A DNA stretch of 64,000 bases from Endothia cerciana (Eukaryota; Ascomycota; Sordariomycetes; Diaporthales; Cryphonectriaceae), in contig JALRMH010000046.1 in the NCBI GenBank assembly GCA_026119935.1, positions 248,001 to 312,000 on the forward strand, written 5' to 3'. Positions within the stretch are counted from its first letter, which is position 1. Every line of letters starts with the position of its first letter. Shown piece by piece: positions 1 through 12,997 of the stretch. Made by a program: the position numbers and the translations under genes. The notes under the pieces are model-generated. The model was not told the DNA's origin, did not search any database, and saw nothing but the letters and a program-made list of their open reading frames with translations.

Positions 1-3000
1 CGAATCCTGCGGCATTCTGGTTTGGGACGTAAGAGGCATACAGCCTGCAGAGGAAGAGACTTCGAAGAGCAGAGGGAATCATCGAATGAAATCGAACAGA
101 AGTGAACAAGACGGGCGAGGAGGCGGCATATGGAACACTCGTCGTGTAAGCAGGCGGGACGGTCTGTCTGGTCTACCCAACGACGGATGATGCAGCCCTG
201 CGGCTTGTGGAACCCTCCTTGCTGTCAAGCACGGGTAAATCAAGACGTGCCGCAACTGCTCGAGAAGGTCAGCACGGATATTGAAGGATGGCCTGCAATA
301 TGCCCATCAACCGCAGGCGTGGCTGAGGGCAGGACGGGGCGAGAAAGCGGTCGTCCGATAAGCATGCGTGGCATGTACCCCAACTAAGTATTTTCAAGCA
401 TGGCTGTAGGTTCCAGGGATTCGAATCCTCCTCGCAGTAGTACTATGTAACGTACGTTTCTTCCTGCACTGCAGCCCTAGAACCTGCAATGCGCCCCAGT
501 GGCTGCTTAGCGTGAAATAAACTTAAACAGAGTGATGAGAACCTGTGGATATAATACTTTGGTAAGCCAGCATATTTCTGCGGTCAGATAGGGGTTCTGC
601 CAGAGGAACGCACTCCAACTTCTCTTCGTATCTCGGAATTGGAAGCCTGCACACAGGATTCTGGCCACTGATTGCTGCGCCTGTGCAAAAAGGTCTCCGA
701 CTCTTCCAGGCATGAGCTGTGCTTTTCGGCTCTGAACAGAATAAGGTACCTAGTGGCGTCGACAGGTTCCAAGGTTGTGGATCTCTATGATGGATATGCT
801 GTCGGAGTTCGGCAAGCTTCGGATGACGAACAACAACTGGAGGGGGGGAGGGCAGAGTGGTCGGAGAGGCTGGATTGTAGTGGAGGGCAGCAGTGATAAG
901 CTGACCTGCGGCAGACCTGCGAAAGCTGGAAGCTGACGGCTGCAACCTCGTTTGAGTCTCAGCTGTGACGGCCAAGTCCCACGAGCACTGTTTTCTCACC
1001 AGGCTCTGCCGTCGTGTGGCCAGACCGCGCTTGCCCAGTTTTCTCGAGTCCACGGACGAGAGATCGACGGTGCATCTGTAAGACAGCACCTAATTAACGG
1101 CTAGAAGAAATCTCCCTAGGTACAAACCAATCACCATCTCACGGGCCGTGTTCTGTGCGTATTGTTCCATGCGGCCGCCCCGCGCTATCTCGTGTCCACG
1201 ATCGGGCGCCTTTTTATTGCAGGAGGGCGATGACGGACCTCGTGATGCAGCCAATCCCCATTTGCTGTGTAGGATGCACACTTGACCGAAGTCCGGGTTA
1301 TACGACGTCCTCGCACAAATTTGTTCCCTATAACACAAAGTACTTGCAATCGTAAGGACTAGACCCCAAGCGACCACAAAGGAATGGTGCGATCTGAAAC
1401 GGCCCACCTTCTCGTAAGCCAGCGGGAGATCGTTGACTTTCTCCGTGAGAGAATGCATCTCGCTGGTTCCTGGGCCATCCTCAAGAGCGCATGGATATCG
1501 TAAATCGTCCCAAGCTCGGGGGCAGTGCTCCAGCTTCTGGCCTCTCTGCATGGCATGAAGCAAGCAACATCGAACGAAGACCATGGTAGCGTCCTTGCCA
1601 TGTGTGGAAGAGCGCTGTTGTCGTACGGAAACCCCTGCAAAACCCTGATGACTATCATCGCCTACCATGGTCTTCTTTCTGTCCTGGAGATGGTGAGGAA
1701 GTAGAAAGAGTGGCCACCATGCGCCAAGTTGCTTCTCCAATGTCTCATAAGAACGCCACATCCTGCACCGGGCCATACTGTAAGACAGTCAGTTCGCCGC
1801 CGTTCCGAGTCCGTCTCTGGCGAGGATCTTCAGCGTAAAATCGGAACAGGACCCTTCCAAAAAGTACCGGCTCGTGTCGTGTGACAAAGGGATGTCCTGG
1901 ACAGCATATGCTAATAAGCCTTACAAGAAGCCGGTGCTCAAGGAGGCCGAAGACCAAGAAGATCAGGCATGATGTAGGACAAAGAAAGATGACTCATTGT
2001 CAGAAGACTAGGGATGAGACGTGTAGCTCCGGACTTTTTCTACCCCTAACGAGGAAGACTACACAACAGTCTGGTTGACCGTATGCCTGAGGAAGCTTGT
2101 TGAAATCTGGGGACGCGCGTACATGATCGATGAGGTTTCTCATAGTGAAAGAAAGCCAGCACCAACGTGCAAGCCGGAGCAGGTTGTCGCGGTAGTGCTG
2201 AGACAATCCAGGCGTCGCGTATTGCCGTTGACCCAAAACATATTCTCAGTGTCTTGTATGAAATTCAAGCTCGTCAAGTTGTCCTGCACAAGCCAGGCTG
2301 AGAAGCTGACGCGGTGTCCAACTGGTCATCAGAGCTCAGGCTGTGCTTCAATGGTAGCAGGAACTCTGAGCGATAGAGAAGCCTTGCCAAACCCTCCGCC
2401 CATCGCGAGCTCGGTCTTCCAAGTTGCCACACAATGCCCGACGGCACGAAGGAGCTTGAGCAGACTGTGATGGACTGGCGTTTCAATGCTGCACAGTATG
2501 TTTTTATCCCGAGCTGATGCTGAGGCAGGAAAGTACTAGATTCGGGGATGGCTGTTGACAGAAAACACCATGACTCGAACTAGAATGAAGCCCTGCTGGT
2601 GCTAATAGCCAGACCCAGCGTGAGTGCCACTTCCCTGGGATTGGCCAGTCTCGATTCACTTTTAATGTTCCATGAGATGACGCCAGCCATCAGGCAACAC
2701 TAGAGAAGTATCATGGAGGGTCTCCTGGGGAGCACATGTCCATACCTGGAGACGATCGTTCGTCTTGAGAAGAAACAGCCCCGGGCGTTGTGCCACCTGG
2801 GGACGTGTAACCTACAACTTAGAAGACTCATGCTCCTGCTTGTCCCTTGCATCATGGTTCCAAGAAAATACAACGACAGAGCACCACCAATGCCTATCTC
2901 CAGGCAAAACGGAGGGCGGAGTTGCGATCATGAAAGTGCAAGGTTCTTATCATGCCTTGATGCAGGTAGTGATTCAGGAGTAAGGAGCGAGGAGCTGCAC

Positions 3001-3311
3001 ACTGCACACTGCACACTGCAACCTCTTCATGCTGAGAAATTGGGTAGGGTCGTTGGAGGGGATTCCAGAGGGAAAATAACAGAGCTGCCATAGACATCTG
3101 ATGTGAAGTCTTGGATGAGTGGAACTGTTACATAAGCAACCTGGTCTGTGCCAGGTGCAGCTGACATCACTCTGCAGGCTATCGACCCTGGAATTTTCAC
3201 GGGTATTGGCAAGCTCAACAGCCACTCTAAGCTGTGACAACAAACACCAGCGCGCACCCGTCGAGTCCGCACCAGATCACCTCGACAAGCAAGCTCTCAG
3301 ACAACGCAAGA
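1..3311. other. Gene-poor left end, no recognisable gene
   Basis: Only short open frames are present (the longest is about 228 codons on the minus strand at 1090-1776) and none resembles a known family or shows a convincing splice structure. A small tandem of the 7-mer GCACACT lies near 2994-3020. No tRNA or transposon signature was seen. The last few hundred bases are probably the tim9 promoter. Confidence 0.5.
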
Positions 3312-3747
3312 ATGGATCAGTGCGTGCAATTACCTACCTGTGTATTCTTGACCGTTCGTGCGCAAACCGTAGAGCTAACCACCCAAGCCCGCAAACAGAC
3401 TAGGTGGACTCAGCACCTCTGAGCAGCGCGAGCTCGAGCAGCGCATGCAGAAGCGCCAGGTCAAGGAGTTCGTGAGCGTAAGTACCTCACGCCTTAACTC
3501 TCTTTCCAAAATATCCTGTCTTACCCTTGGCGCGATCGCTGACCTCTGCCGGCAACAGCTCTTCGGTAACCTCGTCGACCACTGCTTCTCCTCGTGCGTC
3601 AACGACTTCACTTCCAAGGCCGTCTCCGAGCGCGAAAACGGCTGCGTCACTCGTTGCGTTCAGAAGTACATGGCGAGCGGTCAACGACTGTCGGAGCGGT
3701 TCCAGGAGCACAATACCGAGATGGCTACTAAGATGGGTCAGAGGTAG
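3312..3747 (+). CDS. tim9: Tim9, small Tim chaperone of the mitochondrial intermembrane space
   Basis: Tim9 partners Tim10 in the soluble hexamer that carries hydrophobic precursors across the intermembrane space to the TIM22 carrier translocase. The proposed model is join(3312..3319, 3399..3477, 3559..3747), giving 91 residues, the usual size. The twin CX3C motifs are visible as C38-x3-C42 (CFSSC) and C58-x3-C62 (CVTRC), which form two intramolecular disulfides. The flanking helices SEQRELEQRMQKRQVKEF and RFQEHNTEMA match Tim9 better than Tim8, Tim10 or Tim13. The first exon encodes little more than Met-Asp. It is inferred from the in-frame join to the acceptor at 3398, which has a CTAAC branch point just upstream. 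The exon 3 boundaries are firm, while the 8-nt first exon is less certain. The gene is convergent with nup192. Confidence 0.9.
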
Positions 3748-4273
3748 ATGCGGGCTGATATCACTCTCCGAAAGGGCGTCACCGATTTGGAAGTGGCTAG
3801 AGCGCAAGAATCCGTGAGGCTTCTGCCGTAGAGGGGTTTCCTGGATCGAAAATGATACAGTCAACGGATGAAAGCATGGCTTTTCCAGGGCAGGCAGGTG
3901 GTGAAGGTGAAATGAAGTTAAGACGTGTGTCTGGGAGTTGGACAGATTGGTCGAAGGACCATAATGTGAAGTCGCGAGAAACTTCCATGTAGAAACACCA
4001 AAGGGGCATCCAAACTCAGATATTGGATGCTAAATGCCAGACGATACGTCTCGGCAACAATGAGAATATCGCAGCAAAATATTCCATGAGTGGCGCAATT
4101 CTACTCAATGTCACACATAACTCCAGGACTTTTGCACATCGCATCTCAATGCCATTAATCATGGTATCTCTGTCCCGTTATCCCGCCAATCATTTTGATG
4201 TTCAGCCAAACGCCGAAAATGCCACAAATTGACCTCCTTGCTCCTGCTTCTAAACCAATCATCTGGAACGTGA
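3748..4273. other. Convergent intergenic spacer tim9/nup192
   Basis: This 526 bp region lies between two converging 3' ends. It is A+T-richer than the flanking genes and should hold both polyadenylation regions. No coding signal was recognised. Confidence 0.5.
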
Positions 4274-7200
4274 TCACTCTAGATCCTCACTGAGCACCTC
4301 CTTGACAACTTCAAGCAGTGAGACCACTTTCTCCTCTAGCAAGCTCACGCCCTCCACAGCTGTCTTCATGTTCTTCCAATCAGCCTCCCGCTGGCCCAGG
4401 GCTACTAGTCTCTCGCGCAGCATCTTCCTGGTTGACAGCCAGTAGTCCACGCACTCCAGCACCATGGTTGAGTCCCAAGACACCTCTGGGATTTCGCGGT
4501 TGAAATTAGTCCTGTACTCGCTTAGAACGCGTGTCAAAAGTGCAAGAGAATTGATCTCCGAGACGCCCAGTAGCGTGACGAAGTGAGCTCCCCGCGTAGC
4601 TGTCCTGCTCATGCCTGGTGCTTCTATACGCTCGGCACTGCTGTCTAACAGGTTAGGGAACTGATTGAGAACGTAAGCGACCTCGGTGGCGATATTCGGT
4701 CCCAGTCCTGGTGCGGACAGCACGTTGAGAAGCAGCGGGAGAATGCCCTTCGCCCAGATATCATAGCAGCGTTGGGCCCCTATGTTGTCCGCAAAGGGCT
4801 TCACGTTAGGTTCTTGGATGCGGGATGTAATACTGGCTGCAGCGATTTGAGCCAGGAGGCCGTCGGATGCGAGATGCTCAGCCATCGCCGGAACATTGGA
4901 CAGTTGCAGAAGAAACAGTATGCTGAGCTCGCCATAGACGGGATCGCCATTGATCGCAAACCTGTCGGCCCAGGAGAACAGGGATAGTGCAGCTCGGCCG
5001 ACGTCTTCCGAAACCATAATGCTCAAAATCTCACTGGAGTACTCGTCCATAGCCGGTAGGCATAGACATGCTTGCAGGATGGCGGTTATGAGGGACAAAT
5101 CTTCTGGTAAAACCGCAACCTCCGTATCGTGAATGAGCGCGACCAAGGAGCGGAAGCCTTGGGCCACAATTCGGTGTAAGATGCTGAAGACACACTGGGT
5201 AACTTCGACAAGTCTGATATCGTTCGCTCTGTTGTTATTGCTCATTGTTCTTATTGACGAGGAACTGTATCCTCGAAGCGCCACATAGAGCATCCTGAGC
5301 ATTGTTCTCCAATGTTGAATCTGTTCTGGCACCAGAGGATTCTCGATACTGCTCACAGTAGCCCATGCTGTGATCAAGAGTTCAGCGGCGTCTCTAGGCG
5401 TCAGTGATGTGGGCGGAAGACGTTGCATAATCACCAATGCAAGGTTTGCGCGGGATTTTGTGATTCTCAAAAAAATTCGTTCAGGGCCTTGGATGGTTTG
5501 GTTGCAATCAAGACATTGTCTCGCGACCTGCATCATCTGAGTAGTGATCAAGTGCTCATTCGCCGGAAGACAACTGCTGAGTTCAAGTAGTAGGAACTCC
5601 CAGGCATGGAACAAAGCCTGGGAAAATAGTTAGCCTTATGATCTGCGCCAAAGTATTGTGGATCTGACAATACAACCTACCACTTGCGCGTCCACGAGAG
5701 AGAGGTTGAGATTGGCAGCCTCCATCTCGTCCCTGAAACCATTTCTCTCCCGTGGTCCAGTCCAGCCCGGATCGAAAATGAGCATCTTGTCAGCCACATC
5801 GAGAGCATAATAATAGTCCTTGCCGAGCTCCCTGGGCAACAGGAGCGTCCGCTGAAAGGTCTCAAGCGAGAATCCCGGGTACTGCTTTGAGAAGTTCTTT
5901 GAAAAGTTAGCATGCAACGAGCTGTTGTAGCCAGACACCGTCACACCGTCTCGTAGGTAGTAATCGATATCATTGGCGAGTTCTCGAGCGAATTCCTTCT
6001 CGCGGCCCGTCTTTCGTAGATGATAGAGGTGCATCGCGAATGCTTCTGCGATGTAAGCGGCGATACGCGCTTCGTCGCACGCTCGGCTTGCATTTGCTTT
6101 GACGGCCGTAGAGATCGGTTTCAGGTCTCGAACGTAAGCTCGAAGCTCGCTGAGGCAACTATTGTCCTCCTGCGAAGCAAATACAGTCCATTGCCAGTAG
6201 TTATGGGCCGAGGTGAGAAGATCCAAAATCGCCAGTGTCTCCGAGGTAGGCAACGTGCTGATTGATCGTAAGCGCGTTACGGCCGTCTTGAGAATAGAGT
6301 CCGGCGCCAATCTGGATATCTTGCCATTGCTGCCTAGAGCTTCGCGTGGAGTCTTGCCTGTCAGAAGGCAATTCGCCATCCAGTGTTGTCCGTTACGCAT
6401 GATGGTAGAAAAGAACGCCCATGCATTTTTGGACTCTGTGGGCCTATCAAAAGGCTTGTCTAGTTTCGAAATCGTCTGCAGGAACGATCGCGAGATCTGT
6501 GGTCCCAGATAACCAAGCAGAGACGGCGCTTCGCTATCCTCACGACTAATCCGCTCGGCTAGAGCACCAAGAAGGGATAGAGTGGGATCTCTGTAAATCG
6601 CGTCCGTCGCACAAAGACGAGCTAGCAGCGACGAGCACTTTAACAGCTGCCCTTCTATTGCTGTTGCTGGCATTTGTTTGAGATTTGCAACTCGTATGAG
6701 CGTTGTTGCAAGATCCAGGACCGCGATCTGCCGGCTTGAAATGATCTTTGTCCGCCTCTGGTACAGCGTTGATTCAGGCAGACCCAGTGCCACCAGCATC
6801 GAGGCCAGGATCGGCTGGAACCTCAATGATGAAGGGGCCGAGGATAGAAACCCGTCAATGATGTAGTGTGCAGCCGATTCCAGAAATGTTGTTAGTGGCC
6901 TCGGCCGCTTCTCATCTTGCGGATCACCTGCACCTGTCGGGCTGTTCGCATCCTTTTCGTCGCTTCCAGCTCCAGTGCCAAGCGAGTAGGTGACAATCTT
7001 GGTCAGGACCGGTACCAGGCCGCTAAGGAGGATGCTGCGATGGACTTCTGATGGGAATCGCCAGGTCAGCGAATTCTCAAGAATGTCGATAGACGTATGT
7101 GCAATCGAAAGGTTGACTTGGTTGAGAGCTTTATCGGACGTGCCCTGCCAGATGTATTCATTTTCGGCGGCACGACTGATTGTCTTGGACCCCATTTTTC

Positions 7201-9930
7201 TGTGAACTGCGCCGGCCACGGAACTCTCAACCAGGCTGGAGAAAAAGTTCACGACCGTCAACAAGAGATCGAACTGCTCGTCAACGAGTTCAAGAGTGCT
7301 GGTGATTCTCGAAAGCCTCCCTGCTTTAGAAGCACTTATCAGAAGGTCGCAGCGTGTCATGTATGACCACACTCTGCCTGGACAGATGGGTAAGACCGAG
7401 TTTAGAAACTGCAGGCAAGACGTGATGACGCGAATCCCAGATGTCTCGAGGTTCGCTAGGTCGCCATCAATATAAGAGTCTAGCGTGTCCGTAATCACAG
7501 TGACGATGTCTTTGTGAGGTGGTAGGTCGCGGCCGGCTTGTTGGAGAACATCCAGAGCGGCGGCGTTGCTCGTTATAAGGGTGTTCTTCTTGACTGCCGC
7601 TCTGGTGCATTCGCAGCGTACCACAGTTGCCAGGAGCGATATCGCCTCTGCAATATCATCTGCTTCCAGCGAGCCAAGAGCCAGGGCGTATGAATCAGAG
7701 CTCAAACTTGTCTCTAGCCGCTTTCCTAAAAGTGCAAAGGTCGAATGCACATATTGCACCTGGACAATTCGGCCAGAATCAGACGCAAGCTGGCCTTGGC
7801 TTCCAGCAGGGATGCAAAAGGGCTCCTCGCCCACCACGAGACGTTTCCGAGAGGGCAAGACAGAGAACAACGGGACGTCTCTGACCAGTTCCAGCTTCCC
7901 TAAGTCGGTCTCTTCCCCTGAGAATTCCCAAAAGGGATCGGGCAGGTGGAAAGTCAATGCTGGAGTATTGGCAAGGATATGTCCGAGCTCTGAGATCGCA
8001 TGCTCGGAAAAGGAGGTGGATATTATTTTGCAAAGGCTAGTAAATGGCGTGAATTCGTGAGGCCACCTAAGCCAGACCTGCCCGAGATAGAACTGAACAG
8101 TCAGAGGGTCATCCATTGCTTTGACGACGACATCCTGCCTGGAGCTTAGAGCCTCTCCGTTGCGGATATCCCAGTATCCCCGACCTGCCGAGAGCACCGC
8201 AAAAAATGTCGAGATGGATTCAGATATGTAGCCGACCACGGGGAAACTGAAGTTGAGAAAATCGAGGAGGACGAAGCGCATCCTCGCTCCAAGATACCGG
8301 CGAAAAGGTGCATTGTGTGATTCACCCAGGCCAAGAGCCATCTCGGTCAAGAAATTGTGCATCTGACCTCCAGCGGTCACGCCCATCGCCAACTGCTCAA
8401 TGCGTTGCATGTCTTGCTGTTGCTGACTGTTGCCAAAAATAGTGTTCAGGAATTTGTCGTACGACTGAGATTCCATGGACACTATGCTCCCAGCAGATGA
8501 GCGTCTCCCAACTCCGGGGCGGGCCTCAACATGCTGCACCTCGCGTTCAAACCCCTCCTGCGCCTGTCGATTCTGCTGCAAGTCTCGCCTCTCTTGCCGC
8601 TCGTGGTGTGACCCAAGCATCTGCTGCACAATCAGAGTCCAAGAGAAGATGACTGGACCAGCTGTAACGAGGCTTGCATGAGCTGCATTGTTGATGGCCT
8701 CGTCGATCTGCCTCAACACCTCCTCCGAAGTGATGTAAGAGTCCTCGCCAGGGTAAAGGGTCACCTCGGAGTCGCCATCGAGGAAGGGAACTGATCTTGG
8801 AAGGTTGAGAAGCTTCATCGATATAACACAGGTGAGAGACTTGATCGGCTGCAATATTTCGACCGTCTGCGCGTCCATACCCTGCAACTGATCCAAGAAA
8901 CCGTAACTGTCGACGAAGTCGAACCAAGCAGAAACGATCTGGGCGGGAAGAAAAGTGTCGACGAGATCGATGATCTGGAAGATAGACGATAAGAGGTGCA
9001 GGGTCTCCGTGACGACCGTCCTGACCCAGTCAAGCTCAAAGTCCATGCTGCCTAAGACGCCCGATGGTCCATTGTCGGCGCGGCCTATGTAATCAGGCAA
9101 GATCTCAAGGTATTTGCTCAAGAGCCCTTCTCGTCTTGCGTGCCTCACTCCGGCCAAATTGGTGTCGCCAAAGGTTGCCTGCAGCAATTGTTGGCACAAT
9201 GCTGCTCTTGACCCTACCAACCTCGTGCTTGCGTGCTCGAGCATCAGGTTCAGCACATTGTCGACAAACATCATGAAGTAGCGCCGTTCGGACATGTAGA
9301 TCTCAAGAAGCCGCCGGCGTCTGCTTGCCTCAGTATTGAAGTTTGACCATATTGTTTCCACATCCACAGTCTCGGCTGCATTGACAGACGCCAGAAGCGA
9401 GTTCGCTTGTGTGCCATCCGCGCCAACAGCTTGTTGGAGATTTATGACATCTTGGGTCGAAAGAGGGCCAGACAGATGGCTCTGGGGGCGATTCTGGAAC
9501 TCGATAGCGGTGATGCGCAAGGCGGCTACCTCGTTGATGTCGACATTCTTGCTCAGCCACAGGGCGTCCTCTTTGAGGATCTTGATATCGTACTTATCGT
9601 TCTGGATAGGGGTGACATTTATAGCGGCCGTCCTGGTCTCGAAGTCGGATTTGTCTGTGGCATTGGGCTTTCCAAATGCCTTGGAAGGGTCCTGGATCAA
9701 GCTGTGGACGTGGCTGTCTCGAAGGAAGTCGGAAACGGCATCGCTCAACAAACGGTCGTCGGAAAGATCTTGCAGAGCTGGCGCAACCAGTTTCCAGGAA
9801 CTATTGAGTTGTCAGAATGCTTTCGTAAGCATAGCAGAAGAAGGTGGGCATAAACATACAGCAGTACCTTGTCACCCTTCAAACATTGGTCCAAGGAAGG
9901 GAAGTAAACAGCGTCGGGAGGTGAGGCCAT
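4274..9930 (-). CDS. nup192: Nup192 (Nup205 family), inner-ring nucleoporin
   Basis: Nup192 is a large alpha-solenoid scaffold of the nuclear pore inner ring that binds Nic96, Nup53 and Nup145N. The model is complement(join(4274..5617, 5681..9800, 9860..9930)), giving 1844 residues, close to the roughly 1750-1850 of other filamentous fungi. The protein is helical throughout without FG repeats or membrane segments. The N-terminal segment with EASRRRRLLEIYMSERRYF is characteristic of the family. Exon 1 encodes 23 codons and begins MASPPDAVYFPSL. Its GTATGT donor at 9859 and the TAG acceptor at 9801 restore the frame exactly, as does the 63-bp second intron (5618-5680). The start at 9930 is the only ATG compatible with that join. 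The gene shares a 728 bp divergent promoter with trpC. Confidence 0.93.
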
Positions 9931-10658
9931 GGTCGCAAGGCTCAGCAAGCAACGCTTGGGGTGTCGTGACGAGCAGTCATGGACAGCAGAGGTCAGAAAA
10001 CAGTAGGACTGGAGGGACTGGACGGGTGGAAATGTTGAAATGGGGCAACCTGAGAAGAGTAAGAAGTGGTAATCGTTGGGTTGCAGCCGAGTCGTGGGAA
10101 GCTCAGCAGAACGCGACGGACGTGTATCATAGTAAAGCTTCCAGAAAATATGAATCCCGGCAGGCCCAACACCTGCAGTCCAAGGGGTGGAGAGCCTTAG
10201 CCACCAGACCGTCAGATAAGCGATAAAGCAGGTACAAAGGTACAGACAGGTGCACCACCGTCGCACTAAATGAGCCTCCACTGCTAGCACCGAACCTGCT
10301 CACCAGACGACCAGACTTTGAAAGTGAATTTCCAGTGACTTGTCAATGTCCTCAGCAAGCCGAAGCACTCGCCCTGGGACCAGCCCCAAGAGCAAAATAA
10401 TCTGAGTCTGGCCAAGAAGTCGAACGAGCGGTCTATGAGGAACAATTCTTTACTGATTTGGTCCACAACATATACTTCTTCTTTGTCCACTGAGGCAACA
10501 CTGAGATCGGTGCAGAAGCTTAGTGACTCACTCTCATCTTGGTTGTCCTTCCCCCTTCTGCCCGTCTGCTTTTCGCAACCAGAGCAGGATCATACAAGAA
10601 ATCCTACACTGAAGGCTACCGCCTTCTGCTGATCTCGCCCTCTCAATCCTGATCCAAG
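9931..10658. promoter_or_regulatory. Divergent promoter region nup192/trpC
   Basis: This 728 bp region separates two divergent start codons. It contains the Gcn4/CPC1-type site at 10524-10530 and pyrimidine-rich stretches close to the trpC start (about 10530-10570). The open frames inside it are short and unrelated to known proteins. Confidence 0.6.
10524..10530 (+). promoter_or_regulatory. Gcn4/CPC1-type binding site TGACTCA
   Basis: The perfect palindromic-core site TGACTCA lies 129 bp upstream of the trpC ATG. In fungi, Gcn4/CPC1/CpcA binds this sequence to induce amino-acid biosynthetic genes under starvation (cross-pathway control), and trpC is a classic target. The sequence match and position are seen directly. 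Function is inferred. Confidence 0.7.
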
Positions 10659-12997
10659 ATGGTGGCACTGGACCTAATAGACAACTCCCCCCATCATCCG
10701 GATCCCTCGCCACCCGTCCCGACGGCCTCCAACCTCATCCTCATCGACAACTATGACTCCTTCACATATAACGTCTACCAGTACCTGGTCTTAGAGGGGG
10801 CTTCTGTCACAGTATTCCGCAACGACCAGATCACCCTTGACGAGCTGATTGCCAGGAAGCCCACCCAGTTGGTTGTTAGTCCGGGCCCAGGACACCCGCA
10901 AACGGATTCTGGCCTCAGTCGAGATGCAATTCGCCATTTCGCAGGCAAGATCCCAATTTTCGGGGTCTGTATGGGCCAGTGAGTCTCTATTTCAGAGCCG
11001 ATCACATATGTATTTGTGCTGACGAGCGGCACAGACAATGCATCCTTGATGTCTACGGAGGTGATGTCAGCCAAACCGGCGAAATCCTGCACGGCAAGAC
11101 ATCGCCCTTGTGCCACGATGCCAAGGGCGTTTACTCAGGCTTATCCCAGGGCCTTCCTGTCACTCGATATCATTCTCTCGCCGGTACTCACGTGTCATTA
11201 CCAGAATGTCTGGAGGTGACCTCCTGGATTGCCAACGACGATGGTGCCCAAGGAGTCATTATGGGGGTCCGCCACAAGGAGTTCACAATTGAGGGGGTTC
11301 AGTTTCATCCCGAGAGCATCCTTTCAGCCGACGGCAGGGCCATGTTCAAGAACTTTCTGCTTACCCAAGGAGGCACCTGGGCTGAGAGCCAGCGACTGCA
11401 GAAAGGCGCGACAACAGATGGGACACAGACTTCCTTGGCCACACCGAAAAAGAACAATATCCTCCAGCAGATCTATGCTCACCGGAAAATTGCGGTCGCT
11501 GCTCAGAAGGAGATTCCATCCCAAAGAATGCCAGACCTGCAAGCTGCCTACGATCTCAACTGCGCCCCACCACTGGTTCCATTTGTTGAACGTCTACGCC
11601 AATCCTGTTTTGATGTTTCCCTCATGGCCGAGATTAAAAGGGCATCACCATCAAAGGGCGTTTTCGCCCTTGACATTAACGCCCCAACGCAAGCCAAGAA
11701 ATATGCGCTAGCGGGTGCGAGTGTCATCTCAGTTCTGACCGAGCCCGAGTGGTTTAAGGGCAGTATTGAAGACCTGCGAGCGGTCCGGCAGGTCCTGAAC
11801 GGCATGCCGAATCGACCAGCAATTCTTCGGAAGGAGTTTGTCTTCGAAGAGTATCAGATTCTTGAAGCTCGCCTTGCAGGTGCCGACACTATCCTCCTCA
11901 TTGTGAAGATGCTTGACACAGACCTACTTGAGCGACTGTACAAGTACTCTTTATTCCTTGGTATGGAACCTCTCGTCGAAGTTCAGAACGCCGAGGAGAT
12001 GACTACAGCCGTCAAGCTCGGCGCCAGGGTTATCGGCGTAAACAACCGCAACCTTGAGACGTTTGAGGTCGACCTTGGTACTACAAGGAGCTTGCGGAGC
12101 ATGGTTCCAAAGGAGACTATCATCTGCGCCCTCAGTGGTATCAACTCCCACAAGGACGTCCAAGACTGCAAGAGTGATGGTGTCAACGCTGTCCTCGTGG
12201 GAGAGGCGATCATGCGGGCTCCAGACGCGTCCAAATTCATCCGAGAGCTCTGCTCGGGTGCAACAGCACCTCTAGCGAAAGTCGAGACTCCACCGCTTCT
12301 TGTGAAGATTTGCGGGACCCGCAGCGCTGAAGCTGCGGTCGAAGCCGTGAGAGCAGGGGCAGACATGGTGGGCATGATATTGGTGCCTGGCACCAAGCGA
12401 TGCGTCTCTCATGAGACTGCTCTTGCTATTTCGCAAGCAGTCCACGAGAATCGCATCCTGAAATCCCTTGCAGCACCAGACGAGGTTTCTAACATGGCTG
12501 TGGATTTCTTCTCCGTCGCGAGGCGCACATTGACAGGCAAGGGTCCGCTCCTTGTCGGTGTATTCATGAACCAGTCTTTGGAAGAGGTACTCGAGAAGCA
12601 GAAGCTATACGATCTCGACATCGTTCAGCTGCATGGCAAAGAACCTGTCGAGTGGGCTCACCTCGTTCCCGTTCCAGTCATTCACAAATTCAAGCCAGGC
12701 GAGCCCGGTCTAGGAATCCGTGATTATCACGTCGTTTCTTTGCTGGACTCTGGCTCGGGGTCTGGGCAACTGCTCGACCAAGCTGCCGTCCACGCGGAGC
12801 TCGAGAAGGATGCTGACGTTAGGATATTGTTTGCTGGTGGACTCAGCCCTGAAAACGTTGCGGAGACTCTGGCTGCTGTCGGTCCTCTTTCCTCAAGAAT
12901 ACTCGGAGTCGATGTGAGCAGTGGTGTCGAAGAGGATGGCAAACAGAGCTTAGAAAAGATCCGAGCTTTTATAAAAGCAGCTAAGGCCATCAGATAG
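10659..12997 (+). CDS. trpC: Trifunctional TrpC: glutamine amidotransferase, IGP synthase, PRA isomerase
   Basis: This protein supplies three activities of tryptophan synthesis: the anthranilate synthase amidotransferase subunit, indole-3-glycerol-phosphate synthase and phosphoribosylanthranilate isomerase. The model join(10659..10978, 11035..12997) gives 760 residues, the normal length for filamentous fungi. The N-terminal amidotransferase has the nucleophile C104 in GVCMGQQ, split by the 56-bp intron, and the later VQFHPES motif with the catalytic His and Glu. The IGP synthase domain shows [12 protein letters not shown] and the C-terminal isomerase shows [21 protein letters not shown] and [11 protein letters not shown]. 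The domain order is the standard fungal one. A TGACTCA element upstream suggests cross-pathway control. The start is the first ATG in frame, and the intron has a strong GTGAGT donor. Confidence 0.97.

Noticed and set aside
416..431. GGGATTCGAATCCTCC resembling a tRNA T-arm
   Set aside because: The stem does not pair correctly around a 7-nt TTCGAAT loop, and no D-arm, anticodon arm or acceptor stem can be drawn upstream.
1090..1776. 228-codon minus-strand open frame
   Set aside because: No motif or family similarity, no supporting splice structure, and competing frames on both strands.
3748..3820. Open frame continuing after the tim9 UAG
   Set aside because: Only about 24 codons, and Tim9 already has its full normal length, so this looks like chance.
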